Shown piece by piece: positions 35,072-46,215 of a DNA stretch of 64,000 nucleotides. The stretch lies in assembly GCF_009469695.1 (NCBI RefSeq), contig NZ_SSSR01000019.1:1-64000 (forward strand), given 5' to 3'. The notes under the pieces are model-generated. The model had not been told where the DNA came from, did not search any database, and saw only the letters and a program-made list of their open reading frames with translations. The stretch comes from Propionivibrio limicola. Lineage in GTDB: Bacteria > Pseudomonadota > Gammaproteobacteria > Burkholderiales > Rhodocyclaceae. A program made the translations under genes and the position numbers. Each line of letters opens with the position of its first letter. Positions within the stretch are counted from its first letter, which is position 1.

Positions 35072-37795
35072 CTACCCAAGAACAGCCGCCCACAGCGCCT
35101 TGACCGCTTCGATGCGGCGGGCGTGTTCGGCGCGGTCGACGCGGGCGCCGCTGATGCCGTCGAGGCGGAAGGCGTGTTGCAGGCGGCGGTATTCGCGGTA
35201 GGTGTCGCGCACCGGGTCGGCCAGCTCGTGCGAAATGAGCCCGAGGTCGGCGGCGATGCCGAGCAGCGCGATGTTGCCGAGATTGCCGCACAGTTCCGCG
35301 TGGGCGTGGGCGTAGCCGAGAATCAGGTACTGGACGATGAACTCGACGTCGATCAGGCCGCCCGGGTCCTGCTTGATGTCGAACACGTCCTCGCTGTGCG
35401 AGGCGTGCGCGTCGAGCATGCGCTGGCGCATGGCCAGCACTTCTTCTCTGAGCTTGGCCAGATCGCGCGGCTGGCGCAGGATCTCGACGCGGATTTCCTC
35501 GAAGCGTTTGCCGAGCTCGGCATCGCCGGCGCAGAAGCGGGCGCGGGTCAGCGCCTGATGCTCCCAGACCCAGGCTTTTTCCAGCTGGTACTCGCGGAAG
35601 GCTTCGACCGGATTGACCAGCATGCCGGCGTCGCCGTTCGGGCGCAGACGGTAGTCGGTCTCGAACAGCATGCCGGCCGAGGTCTGGGTGCCGAGCCAGG
35701 TGCTCAGGCGCTGGCTGAGCCGGGAATAGAGCTCGCCGGCGCTTGATTCCGGATCGTTGTGCACGAAGACAAGGTCGAGGTCGGAGCCGTAGGCGAGTTC
35801 CTTGCCGCCGAGCTTGCCGTAGGCGATGACGGCGAATTTCGGCGGCTGCTCGGGGTGCGGGTGGCGCTCCTTGATCTTGCTCCAGCACAGGTCGAGCGTC
35901 GTCTGCACGACGATGTCGGCCAGTTGTGTCAGGTGGTCGGCGAGGCGTTCGACGGTTTGCATCCCCGCGATGTCCTGCGCCAGCAGGCGGAAAACCTGCG
36001 CGTGGTAGGCCTCGCGCATGACGTCCATTTCGCGCTCGGTCTCACCGTCTTCGTCGCGCAGGCGGCGCAGCAGGTTGGTGCGGAAATCCTGCCAGTCGGT
36101 GGCGATTTCGTAGAGGCGCGGATCGAGCACCTCATCGAGCAGGATCGGGTGGCGCGTCAGGAAGTTGGCGGCCCATACCGAGCTGCCGATGATCTCGGCC
36201 ACTTTTCTGAGCGCTTGCGGGTATTGCTGTAACAGGGCCAGATAAGCGCCGCGGCGGCTGATCGTCTCGAAGAAGTCGAGACCGCGCTGCCAGGTGGCGT
36301 CGGGATGCTGCGTCGCGGCGGCCGCTTCGATCAGGCGCGGCGCGATGGTGTCGAGCCGCTCGCGGTTTTGCGTTGGCAGTTGCTGGTACTTGGCCCCTTC
36401 GCGGAAGCTGTGCAGCCGGTCGAGCGCGCTCTTCGCGTGCTGAAAACCGAGGTTGCCGAGCACTTCGAGCGCGTCGTCGCGTTCGAGCTGTTCCATCCAC
36501 AGGCCGGCGAGCGCGTGCGTGCCTTCCTCCGGGTCGGAAAAGATCTGGCCGAAGTGGAAGGCGACGCGCTGGCGGTGGCCGTTGAGCACGTCGAGCATCG
36601 CCGGCCAGTCGGCAAAGCCCATCGAAACGGCGATTTGCAGGCGCTCATTCGCGCCGGTTGGCAACATGTGGGTTTGCGCGTCATTCACGTACTGCAGCCG
36701 ATGTTCGAGTGTGCGCAAGAAGGCATAGGCATCGGTGAGTTCGCGCCGCGTTTCTTCGGGCAGCAGGCGCAGATTGACGAGCAGCGCAAGCACCTTGAGC
36801 GTTGGCCGGATCTGCAGCGCCGGATCGCCGCCGCCGCGAATCAACTGGAAGACCTGCGCCATGAACTCGATCTCGCGGATGCCGCCCGGGCCGAGCTTGA
36901 TGTGGTCGGCCATGTCCTTGCGCGCCACTTCGCGGCGGATTTGCGTGTGCAGGTCGCGCATGGCGTTGATCGCGCCAAAATCCAGATACTTGCGGAAGAC
37001 GAACGGCCGCGCCACTTTTTCGAGGGCGGTTTTCCATTCCGGTTGCAGGTTGTCGCCCTCGTTCATCACCCGCGCCTTGATCCAGGCGTAACGTTCCCAT
37101 TCGCGGCCTTGCGCGATCAGGTAGTTTTCGAGCGAGACGATCGAGCAGACGAGCGGGCCCGAGTCGCCGTTCGGGCGCAGCCGCATGTCGACGCGGAACA
37201 CCTGGCCGTCGCCGGTGATTTCGCCGATGGCCGCGATCAGACGTTTGCCGAGGCGGGTGAAGAATTCGTAAGCCTCGATCTTGCGCCCGCTCTGCGGCCC
37301 GCCGGCCGTCTCGCCTTCCTGCGGGTAGATGAAGATGTAATCGACGTCGGATGAGACATTGAGTTCGCGTCCGCCGAGCTTGCCCATGCCGACGACGAGC
37401 AGGCGCTGCGGCCGGCCCTGCCAGTCGAGCGGTTCGCCGAACTGGGCGGCGAGCTGGCGGTGCAGGAAGTCGAGCGCGAAGTTGGTCGTGATGTCGGCGA
37501 GCAGCGTCATTGTCTCGACGACTTCTTCGAGCGGCGCCTGGCCGCCGATGTCGCGCACGATGAGCGCCGCCATGACGCGCTGGCGCAGCTGGCGCAGGGC
37601 GCGTTTGAGCGCGTCCTCGTCGGACGGGGCGAGGACGGCGAGAAAATCGCGCATCCGCTGGCCGTCGATGGCGCTGCCGGCGTGTTCCTTGAGCCAGTCG
37701 ACGATGGCCGGATAGGCGGCGAGTTGCTGGCGCAGGAAGTGGCTGTGCGCCAGTGCGGGTTGCCACGTAGCGGGGTAGGAGAGAGGTTCGGTCAT
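35072..37795 (-). CDS. glnE: bifunctional glutamine synthetase adenylyltransferase/adenylyl-removing enzyme
   Basis: 907 residues, against 946 in E. coli. Adds or removes AMP on glutamine synthetase in response to PII and glutamine, controlling nitrogen assimilation. Two nucleotidyltransferase domains are visible: the N-terminal adenylyl-removing half ('VVGMGKLGGRELNVSSDVDY', near residue 130) and the C-terminal adenylylating half ('AYGKLGGKELAYGSDLDLVF', near residue 655). 'DPGGLIDVEFIVQYLILGYA' and 'GPGGIREIEFMAQVFQLIRG' are the paired helical-domain motifs. No glnA or PII gene is in the window. The 273-base gap upstream to yhdP holds no gene. Confidence 0.96.
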   Translation of the reverse strand: MTEPLSYPATWQPALAHSHFLRQQLAAYPAIVDWLKEHAGSAIDGQRMRDFLAVLAPSDEDALKRALRQLRQRVMAALIVRDIGGQAPLEEVVETMTLLADITTNFALDFLHRQLAAQFGEPLDWQGRPQRLLVVGMGKLGGRELNVSSDVDYIFIYPQEGETAGGPQSGRKIEAYEFFTRLGKRLIAAIGEITGDGQVFRVDMRLRPNGDSGPLVCSIVSLENYLIAQGREWERYAWIKARVMNEGDNLQPEWKTALEKVARPFVFRKYLDFGAINAMRDLHTQIRREVARKDMADHIKLGPGGIREIEFMAQVFQLIRGGGDPALQIRPTLKVLALLVNLRLLPEETRRELTDAYAFLRTLEHRLQYVNDAQTHMLPTGANERLQIAVSMGFADWPAMLDVLNGHRQRVAFHFGQIFSDPEEGTHALAGLWMEQLERDDALEVLGNLGFQHAKSALDRLHSFREGAKYQQLPTQNRERLDTIAPRLIEAAAATQHPDATWQRGLDFFETISRRGAYLALLQQYPQALRKVAEIIGSSVWAANFLTRHPILLDEVLDPRLYEIATDWQDFRTNLLRRLRDEDGETEREMDVMREAYHAQVFRLLAQDIAGMQTVERLADHLTQLADIVVQTTLDLCWSKIKERHPHPEQPPKFAVIAYGKLGGKELAYGSDLDLVFVHNDPESSAGELYSRLSQRLSTWLGTQTSAGMLFETDYRLRPNGDAGMLVNPVEAFREYQLEKAWVWEHQALTRARFCAGDAELGKRFEEIRVEILRQPRDLAKLREEVLAMRQRMLDAHASHSEDVFDIKQDPGGLIDVEFIVQYLILGYAHAHAELCGNLGNIALLGIAADLGLISHELADPVRDTYREYRRLQHAFRLDGISGARVDRAEHARRIEAVKALWAAVLG

Positions 37796-38068
37796 GATGT
37801 TTTCGGTCGTCGGGGATATGAAGGCGCTGTGGCAGGGCTTGGCGTGTTCGGTGATTTCGGCGCGTCATGCGGGCGGTCGCGGCGGGAACTACCCATCGCT
37901 GGCCGGACCAAATGGACTTGAGCGTCCGCCGAATAGCCGTTAGCCGTTACAATTGGCGCCTTTGCTGGGCGCCGCAACCGGTTCGCGGGAGTTCCGCCAT
38001 TTTAGTGAGGCTTTTTGACAATTGGCAAAATCTTCTCCCTCTGAATCGAAGATCCCGAGGGCTGCGTC

Positions 38069-41000
38069 ATGACCCGGGAAAACGGGGGGCGCGGCGGCTT
38101 GCGCGCCGCGCTGTATCACCGTTTCCATGCATTCCTGCCGTTGTGCTTCAACCGCTGGGCGCGCGGTCTGCTGCGTGCGCTTGGTTGGGCGTCGCTGGCG
38201 GGGCTTCTGGCGTTCATCGCTCTTGTGCTGGCCTTGCGCTATGCCGTCCTGCCGCGCGTCGAAGACTATCGGCCCGAGATCGAGCGTCTGGCCAGTGAGC
38301 GGATGGGGCAGCCAGTCAGTATCGGGGGCATCCAGGCAAATTGGGAGGGATTGCATCCCGATCTGATCCTGTCCGATGTGAGCATCGCCGACGGCGAGGG
38401 GCGCCCGGCGCTCGCGTTGTCGCATGTCAAGGCCGTCGTGTCCTGGTGGTCGGTGCCGAGTTGGCAGGTTCGTTTGCGCCTGTTGCAGATCGATGAACCG
38501 ACGTTGCACGTCCGGCGCGATGTTGACGGGCGTTTTTTCATCGCTGGCATTCCTCTCGATCAGGAGCAAAGCGACAGCGACCTCTCCGGCTGGTTGCTTG
38601 ATCAGCGGCGCATCCGCATCAACGGTGCGATGCTGGTCTGGGAGGACGGCATGCGGGCGGCGCCGCCGCTGATCCTTGAGGACGTCAATCTGGCGCTGGA
38701 CAATGAAGGCCGGCGCCATCGATTCGGGCTGACGGCGTTGCCGCCCGAGGGGCTGGCGTCGAAAATCGACATCCGCGGCGACTTCCGAGGCAGTGATCTG
38801 ACGCGGCTCGATCGTTGGTCCGGCGATGGCTATGTCGACATCGGCCATGCCGATCTGGCGGTCTGGCGGCAGTGGGTCGATTACCCCGTCGAGCTGCCGC
38901 GCGGGCGGGGCGCCCTGCGCGTCTGGGCCGGATTCGACAAGGCGCAGTTGCGCGAGCTGACGGCGGATGTGGCATTGCGCGATGTCAATCTGCGCCTGGC
39001 GCCGGAACTGCCGGCGCTCGACCTTGAACACCTGAGCGGGCGCCTCTCCGCGAAGTTCGCCGAGAATGGATTCGACATCGAAGGGCGCGACGTCATGCTG
39101 GCGGCGCGGAAAGCCGTTGCGGAGGGCGATGCAGTTGCGGAATCGCCGGCGGTTCGTCTGGAGCCGATGCGTTTTCATGTCGTTTGGCAACCCGACGCCG
39201 GGGAGCAGAGCGCGCAGGGCAGCGCGACGGCGAATCAGGTCGACCTCGGTGCGCTGGCCGTGCTTTCTGCCTATGTGCCGCTCGATGCGTCAGCGCGGCA
39301 GACGCTGGAAGCCTATGGGCCACGTGGGCGGCTGAGCGAGTTGAGCGCGCGCTGGAAGACGCAGGGTGGGGCGCTGAAAACGTACGCGCTGAAAACCCGC
39401 TTCGACGATCTGGCGTTGAAGCCGCAGGGCGGGATGCCCGGTTTTGCCGGGATTGCCGGAACGGTCGATGCGACCGACAAGGGCGGAACGGCGACGTTGC
39501 TGACAGGAAAGTCATCGTTCGACTTGCCGGCCGTGTTCCCGGTGCCGCTGATCGAGCTCGATTCACTGAATGCGCTGGCCAAGTGGTCGTTCAAGAACGG
39601 CGAGCTGGAAGCGGAACTGTTGCGCGCCGGGTTCGCCGGTCCGGAAGCGGCCGGTTCGGCGCAGGGTACCTACCGCTCGGTGGCCGGCACACCGGGCGTC
39701 ATCGACATGACGGCGGCGCTGACGCGCGCCGATGCGCGCGCCGTCTGGCGCTATCTGCCCCGTGTGGTCGGCGACGGCGCCCGTTACTGGCTGCGTGATT
39801 CGCTGCTGGCCGGCAATGCCAGCGAAGCGAAATTGACGCTCAAGGGCAATCTTGCCGACTTCCCCTTCCTTGACAAGCGCAAGGGGCAGTTCCTGGTGAC
39901 GGTCAAGGCGCGCGATGTGCTGCTCGACTATGGCAAGGGCTGGCCGCGCATCAACGCTATCCACGGCGACCTGCGTTTCGAGGGCAATGGAATGTCCATC
40001 GAGGCGCAACGCGGCTCGATTCTCGGCGCCAAATTGTCGAACACCCATGTCGAGATTCCCGATTTCGATCTCGCCGTGCCGATGCTGCACGTGCGCGGCA
40101 AGGCCGAGGGGCCGACCGCCGAGTTCCTCAAGTTCATCGACCAGAGCCCCGTTGCCGAGCGGATCAACCGTTTTACCGAGGACATGCGCGCGGTCGGTAA
40201 CGGCCAGCTCGACATCAACCTGACCATCCCGCTCGCCGAGGAGAAGCTGGATGATTCCGAAATCGAGGGAACGTACCGCTTCCTCGGCAACGAGGTGACG
40301 GTCGATCCGGCGCTGCCGCCGCTGCGGCAGGTCAAGGGCAGCCTCCGCTTTTCCGGCAGCGACCTGAACGTGCCGGAAATCAATGCCACCTTGCTGGGCG
40401 GCCCGCTCAGGATTCAGGGCGGCACGCAGAAGGATGGCCGCGTCCTGATTTCCGCCAACGGTTCCGTTTCCGTGGCGCAGTTGCGCAAGCAGGCCGACCA
40501 TCCGTTGCTGGCGAGTCTCGGCGGGGCGGCGTCGTATCGCGGCGAGGTGCGCATCAACAAACGCAATGCCGACGTGGTCATCGAGTCCGGACTGGTGGGG
40601 TTGTCCTCGGCGCTGCCCGAGCCGTTCAACAAGCCGGCGACGGCGACTTTGCCGCTGCGCTTCGAAAAGAAACTGTTGCCGGAGGCTGGCAATACCACCG
40701 GCAAGGGCGAGGTTGTCGAGCGCGACCAGATCAACGTGTCGCTCGGCAATGGTGGCAACAGCCTCCTCTCGATGCAATTGCTGCGCCGCAAGCAGGCCGG
40801 CGTGCTGACCGTCGAGCGCGGGGCGATTGCCATCGGCCGGGCGCCCGAGCTGCCGGCGTCGGGCGTCGTGCTCGCCATTTCGGCCGGACAGCTCGACCTC
40901 GATGTCTGGCGCGCGCTGTGGCGGAAGGAAGACGGTGCCGTCGCGACAAACGGGGGCGATGGAGCTGCCGCGCAGCCGCCATCCCAGACGGGTTCGGTCG

Positions 41001-42113
41001 CGTCCTTTATCAACGCGATCAGCCTGAAGACGCCCGATTTGCATGCCTTCGGCCACCGCCTACGCGACGTCGACCTGTTGGCCACGGCGGCGGGCAGCGC
41101 GTGGCGGGCGCGCCTGAGTTCGCGGCAGGCTTCCGGCGACGTGCAATGGGATCCGTCGGCGGAGGCGGGCGGCGGCAAGCTGACGGCGCGCTTGAAGCAG
41201 ATGCGGATCGATCCGTCGTCGATCGGTGCCGGCCAAGGGGAGTCGGTGCCGACGGAAACCTTGCCCGCCGTCGATTTTGTCGCCGATGACTTCCAAGTTG
41301 GCCCGCGGCGTTTTGGCCGCATCGAGGTGCAGGCCCGCAACGAAGGCGGCGTCTGGCTGCTCGACCGGATTCAGGCGTCCAATCCCGACGGCACGCTGAA
41401 CGGCAGCGGACAGTGGCGGCGCGCCGGCGGCGCGAATCGCAGTCAGCTGGCTTTCAAACTCACTAGCGGCAACGTCGGCAAGTTGCTCGAACGCATGGAT
41501 TACCCGGGAACCTTGCGCGGCGGCACCGCCGTTCTGGAGGGCAAACTTGGCTGGAACGGCTCGCCGGTCGATCTCGACTATGCCAGCCTGAGCGGCGACA
41601 TGAAGCTCGACGCGGGCAAGGGACAGTTCGTCAAACTCGATCCGGGCGCCGCCGGCAAGCTGCTCGGGCTGATCAGCCTGCAGGGGCTGCCGCGCCGCAT
41701 CTCGCTCGATTTCGGCGACGTGTTCAGCGACGGCTTCGCTTTCGATTCGGTGACGAGCAAGATTCGCGTCGACAATGGCGTGATGCGTACCGAGCGTTTG
41801 CAGATCGATGGGCCGTCGGCGCGTGTCCTCATGCGCGGCGAAGTCGATCTGAAACGCGAAACGCAGCGTCTGAACGTCACCGTGCAGCCCGAGCTTGGCG
41901 GCACGGCCGCGCTCGGCGTGGGCCTCGTCAACCCGGTGGCCGGCGTGGCGACGCTGCTCGCCCACAAAGTGCTGCAGAATCCGCTCAACCAGATGTTCGG
42001 TTTCGAATACCTTGTGACCGGCACGTGGGACGACCCGAAGGTCGAGAAAGCCGCGCGCTCGGCACCGGTTCAGACCGATCCAGCCAAGCCAGATAATCCA
42101 ACAGGAGCCGCTC

Positions 42114-42133
<20 letters not shown>
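38069..42133 (+). CDS. yhdP: YhdP-type AsmA-like envelope protein
   Basis: 1354 residues (E. coli YhdP 1266). One N-terminal membrane segment ('LRALGWASLAGLLAFIALVL') anchors a very long periplasmic beta-rich protein, DUF3971 in the centre ('ADARAVWRYLPRVVGDGARY' near residue 560) and an AsmA-like C-terminus ('LDYASLSGDMKLDAGKGQFV'). YhdP and TamB-like relatives are thought to bridge the envelope and move phospholipids to the outer membrane. The C-terminus overlaps the nitrilase gene by 20 bases. yhdP-nitrilase-tldD is a common order in Betaproteobacteria. Confidence 0.92.
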
Positions 42134-42941
<808 letters not shown>

Positions 42942-42952
42942 TGCAAAACATC

Positions 42953-43045
42953 CACCACCAAGGCACCAAGGGCACCAAGTTGCACCAAGAAAAGTCAGTA
43001 CGGATTTTCTTGGTAAGTCTTTGTGAACTTGGTGTCTTGGTGGTG
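42953..43045. repeat. CACCAAG long-hairpin repeat, copy 3
   Basis: CACCACCAAG (42953-42962) pairs with CTTGGTGGTG (43036-43045); between them are further CACCAAG units (left) and CTTGGT units (right), imperfectly complementary. Unlike copies 1 and 2 it lies between two genes read in the same direction (nitrilase and tldD), so a full terminator here would cut the operon. Confidence 0.85.
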
Positions 43046-43077
43046 AAGCCTTTGAATCTGTTGGAACCGCAAATCCC

Positions 43078-44538
43078 ATGACCGCCAAAACCGAATCCCT
43101 GCTCGTGCAGGCCAAGAAAACCCTGCTTACGCCGTATGGCCTCGATGTGGCTGATCTGACCAAGGTGCTTGGCCAGATCATGACGCACGAGGTCGATTAC
43201 GCCGATCTTTACTTCCAGTACAGCCGCTCCGAGGCGTGGAGCCTGGAGGAGGGGATCGTCAAGTCGGGCAGCTTCAACATCGACGAAGGCGTCGGCGTGC
43301 GGGCTCTGTCGGGCGAGAAGACGGCCTTTGCCTACTCCGACGACATCAGCCTGCCGGCGCTCGGTGACGCGGCCGCCGCCGTGCGCGCCATCGCCGCCGC
43401 CGGACAGAAAAAGCGCGCCAAGGCCGGCACGGAGCTCCAGGCGCGCCGCGGCCATGCGCTCTACCTGCCGCATGATCCGCTCGCTTCGCTCGACGCGACG
43501 GCCAAGGTCAAGCTGCTCGAACGGCTGGAAGCCTACGCCCGCGCCGAGGATGCGCGCGTGACGCAGGTGATGGCACATATCGCCGGCGAATACGAGGTGG
43601 TCCTCGTCGCCGGCAGCGACGGCCGGCTGGCGGCGGATATCCGTCCGCTGGTGCGCGTCTCGATCAGCGTCATCATCGAGGACAAGGACGGCAAGCGCGA
43701 ACAGGGTTCGGCGGGCGGCGGCGGGCGTACCGACTACAGCTATTTCACCGACGACGTGCTGCGCGGCTACGCCAGGGCCGCCGTGCATCAGGCAGTGGTC
43801 AACCTCGATGCCAAACCGGCGCCGGCGGGCACAATGAGCGTCGTGCTTGGTTCCGGCTGGCCGGGCATCCTCTTGCACGAGGCGGTCGGGCACGGGCTGG
43901 AGGGCGACTTCAACCGCAAGGGCAGTTCGACCTTCGCCGGCCGCGTCGGCAAGCGCGTCGCCGCCAAGGGCGTCACCGTCGTCGACGACGGCACGATCGC
44001 CGGCCGGCGCGGCTCGCTCAACATCGACGACGAGGGCAACCCGACGCAGCGCACGGTGCTGATCGAGAACGGCATCCTCAAGGGTTACATGCAGGACAGC
44101 CTGAACGCCCGCCTGATGGGCGTGCCGGTGACCGGCAACGCGCGGCGCGAATCGTTTGCGCACCTGCCGCTACCGCGCATGACCAACACCATGATGGAGA
44201 ACGGCGACAAGAGCGTCGAGGAAATCATCAAGTCGGTGAAGAGGGGCATCTACGCCGTCAATTTCGGCGGCGGGCAGGTGGATATCACCAACGGCAAGTT
44301 CGTCTTCTCGATGTCCGAGGCGTACATGATCGAGGACGGCAAGGTCACTTACCCGGTCAAGGGCGCGACATTGATCGGCAACGGGCCGGAGGCGATGCAC
44401 AACGTGTCGATGATCGGCAACGACCTCAAGCTCGATCCGGGCGTCGGCACCTGCGGCAAGGATGGGCAGAGCGTGCCGGTCGGCGTCGGTCAGCCGACCT
44501 TGCGCATCGACGGCCTGACCGTCGGCGGGACGGCCTGA
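43078..44538 (+). CDS. tldD: metalloprotease TldD
   Basis: 486 residues. Catalytic partner of PmbA (encoded at 6964). The zinc motif HExxxH is His267-Glu268...His272 in '[14 protein letters not shown]'. The N-terminal '[20 protein letters not shown]' and C-terminal '[20 protein letters not shown]' are typical. The TldD-TldE complex cleaves unfolded or small peptides inside the cell; its role with the nearby peptide-ligase cluster (45-55 kb) is speculative. ATG at 43078, after repeat copy 3. Confidence 0.96.
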   Translation: MTAKTESLLVQAKKTLLTPYGLDVADLTKVLGQIMTHEVDYADLYFQYSRSEAWSLEEGIVKSGSFNIDEGVGVRALSGEKTAFAYSDDISLPALGDAAAAVRAIAAAGQKKRAKAGTELQARRGHALYLPHDPLASLDATAKVKLLERLEAYARAEDARVTQVMAHIAGEYEVVLVAGSDGRLAADIRPLVRVSISVIIEDKDGKREQGSAGGGGRTDYSYFTDDVLRGYARAAVHQAVVNLDAKPAPAGTMSVVLGSGWPGILLHEAVGHGLEGDFNRKGSSTFAGRVGKRVAAKGVTVVDDGTIAGRRGSLNIDDEGNPTQRTVLIENGILKGYMQDSLNARLMGVPVTGNARRESFAHLPLPRMTNTMMENGDKSVEEIIKSVKRGIYAVNFGGGQVDITNGKFVFSMSEAYMIEDGKVTYPVKGATLIGNGPEAMHNVSMIGNDLKLDPGVGTCGKDGQSVPVGVGQPTLRIDGLTVGGTA

Positions 44539-44554
44539 TCCAGGCCTGACAAAG

Positions 44555-44581
44555 CGGGGGCGAAGGCCCCCGTCATTCTTT
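44555..44581. terminator. hairpin terminator between tldD and the DUF2784 gene
   Basis: CGGGGGC (44555-44561), loop GAAG, GCCCCCG (44566-44572), then TCATTCTTT. It overlaps the end of the convergent DUF2784 gene. The strong stem with a broken T tract suggests a moderate terminator for tldD. Confidence 0.5.
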
Positions 44582-45031
44582 GGGCGGTCGCTGACGCGTG
44601 GCACGGCCGCGCCTCGGCGGAAAAATCCACCAGGCCGCGATCACGCCGAGACCGAACGCGGTATAGAGCACGGCGAATACCCAAGCCGGCGCTTCGAAGA
44701 AGAGAATCTGCTGAATCCAGTGCGCGACAAAACTCCCGGCGTAGGGCGCCGCTCCGGCTTTCATGCGCAGCCAGGATTCCCAGGTGGTCAACGGGCAGTC
44801 GACACCAAGCCATGACTCGGCGACGACGGTGGCAATGGCGGCCAGGTGCGCGACGCGGAAGCACAAATTATTCACCCACCGCCAGCCGAGGAAATTGCCG
44901 GCGACGACCAGTGCAAATCCCCCGACGATGAAGATGACGATGCCCAGATGCGCGAACAGCACGGTGTCGGCGAGCAGTTGGTAGAAAGCGGCGGCGGACA
45001 TGGCCGGTGCTGATTCCGTAACTTGGCTCAT
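44573..45031 (-). CDS. DUF2784 membrane protein
   Basis: 152 residues on the start chosen (ATG 45031; ATG 45001 is an alternative). Four membrane segments; 'LLADTVLFAHLGIVIFIVGG' and 'CPLTTWESWLRMKAG' are the DUF2784 signature. Function unknown. The C-terminus is Arg/Pro rich. The longer reading to 45079 has no support. It is leftward, like the alpha-E gene upstream, but separated from it by the CGCAGAG hairpin. Confidence 0.88.
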   Translation of the reverse strand: MSQVTESAPAMSAAAFYQLLADTVLFAHLGIVIFIVGGFALVVAGNFLGWRWVNNLCFRVAHLAAIATVVAESWLGVDCPLTTWESWLRMKAGAAPYAGSFVAHWIQQILFFEAPAWVFAVLYTAFGLGVIAAWWIFPPRRGRATRQRPPKE

Positions 45032-45139
45032 GGGATTGGGTTCGTTGTCGGAATGGCGAGCAGTATAGCCATTCGCCACGGCCTAGCCACGCTGGCCCGT
45101 CCCGCCGATGTTGCGCATCGACGGCCAGATAGAACCTCT

Positions 45140-45225
45140 TTCGACGCAGAGAGCGCAGAGATACAGAGGGCGCAGAGAAAACTCTCAAAAGTTTTTCTCT
45201 GTGTTCTCTGCGCTCTCTGCGTTAA
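45140..45225. repeat. CGCAGAG long-hairpin repeat
   Basis: A perfect 16-base outer stem (45145-45160 with 45206-45221) made of tandem CGCAGAGA-like units, and an inner stem CAGAGAAAACT/AGTTTTTCTCTG with one bulge. Architecture and length match the three CACCAAG elements, but the unit sequence is different. Lies between the alpha-E and DUF2784 genes, both leftward. Confidence 0.85.
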
Positions 45226-45252
45226 AAGCGGTTTTCGCCGAGCGTCGACGAT

Positions 45253-46197
45253 TCAGCCTTCCGACACCGGCATCAGGAAGTCCTGACTGATCCCCTCGCC
45301 GAGTTCGAAGATGTCGTCCATGAAGCCGGTGAGGAATTCGTGCGTTCCGGTTTTCAGGATGTCGTCGATGCGGGCGTAGTGGATGCGTGCATGCAGCATG
45401 CCGGCGCGGCGTTCGGTTTCGGCCGAATGGTCGTTCTTCACCGAGTCGAGGATGCGCACGATGCCCTTGGTGCAGGCGTGCAGCGAACGCGGCATGTCGA
45501 GGCGGAGAATGAGCAGCTCGGCGACGCGCGCCGGGGTGATGACGTCGCGATAGACCTTGCGATAGACCTCGAACGCCGACAGCGAACGCAGCAGCGCGCC
45601 CCATCGGTAGAAATCCGACGTTCCCTCGTCGCCGTTCGTGCGCAGTACGTGGTACTTCACGTCGAGGATGCGCGCCGTGTTGTCGGCGCGCTCGATCTGG
45701 CCGCCGAGGCGGATGAAGTGCAGCGCCTCGTCCTGCAGCATGGTGCCGAAGGTGACGCCGCGCGTGACGGCGGCGCGCAGTTTGACCCACTCGAAGAACT
45801 GGCCGATGCCGGTGGTCATCAGCTGCTCGAATTTCTGTTCGCGCAGTTCGATCCAGGTGGCGTTGGCGCTCTCCCACGTTTCCGAAGTCAGCGTGCCGCG
45901 CACGGCGTGGGCATTCTCGCGGGCGGCGCGCAGGCAGCTGTGGATCGATGACAGGTTGTTCGGGTCGGAGACCATGAAGCGCAGGACGTTCTCGGCGTTG
46001 ACCTTGTCATAGGATTCGGCGAAAGCCGTCTCCAGGCTATTGAGAGCGAGGATGGCGCGCCAGTTCTGGTTTTCGGCGGCGACGGGCTTGGGCACGAGCG
46101 ACATCTGGTAGGTGACGTCGAGCAGACGGGCCAGGTTTTCGGCGCGCTCGGTGTAGCGCGACATCCAGTAAAGGTGATCGGCGGTGCGGCTTAGCAT
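45253..46197 (-). CDS. alpha-E domain protein (DUF403)
   Basis: 314 residues, all helical. 'MLSRTADHLYWMSRYTERAE' at the N-terminus is the alpha-E signature; the basic/acidic pair in RYTERAENLARLLDV is conserved. Alpha-E proteins always travel with circularly permuted ATP-grasp enzymes and are predicted partners in peptide ligation. 'RLGGQIERADNTARILDVKY' repeats the motif internally, pointing to a duplicated helical unit. Eighteen bases after the ATP-grasp gene. Biochemical function unproven. Confidence 0.92.
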   Translation of the reverse strand: MLSRTADHLYWMSRYTERAENLARLLDVTYQMSLVPKPVAAENQNWRAILALNSLETAFAESYDKVNAENVLRFMVSDPNNLSSIHSCLRAARENAHAVRGTLTSETWESANATWIELREQKFEQLMTTGIGQFFEWVKLRAAVTRGVTFGTMLQDEALHFIRLGGQIERADNTARILDVKYHVLRTNGDEGTSDFYRWGALLRSLSAFEVYRKVYRDVITPARVAELLILRLDMPRSLHACTKGIVRILDSVKNDHSAETERRAGMLHARIHYARIDDILKTGTHEFLTGFMDDIFELGEGISQDFLMPVSEG

Positions 46198-46215
46198 TCT
46201 GTTCTCCCGGCTTTC

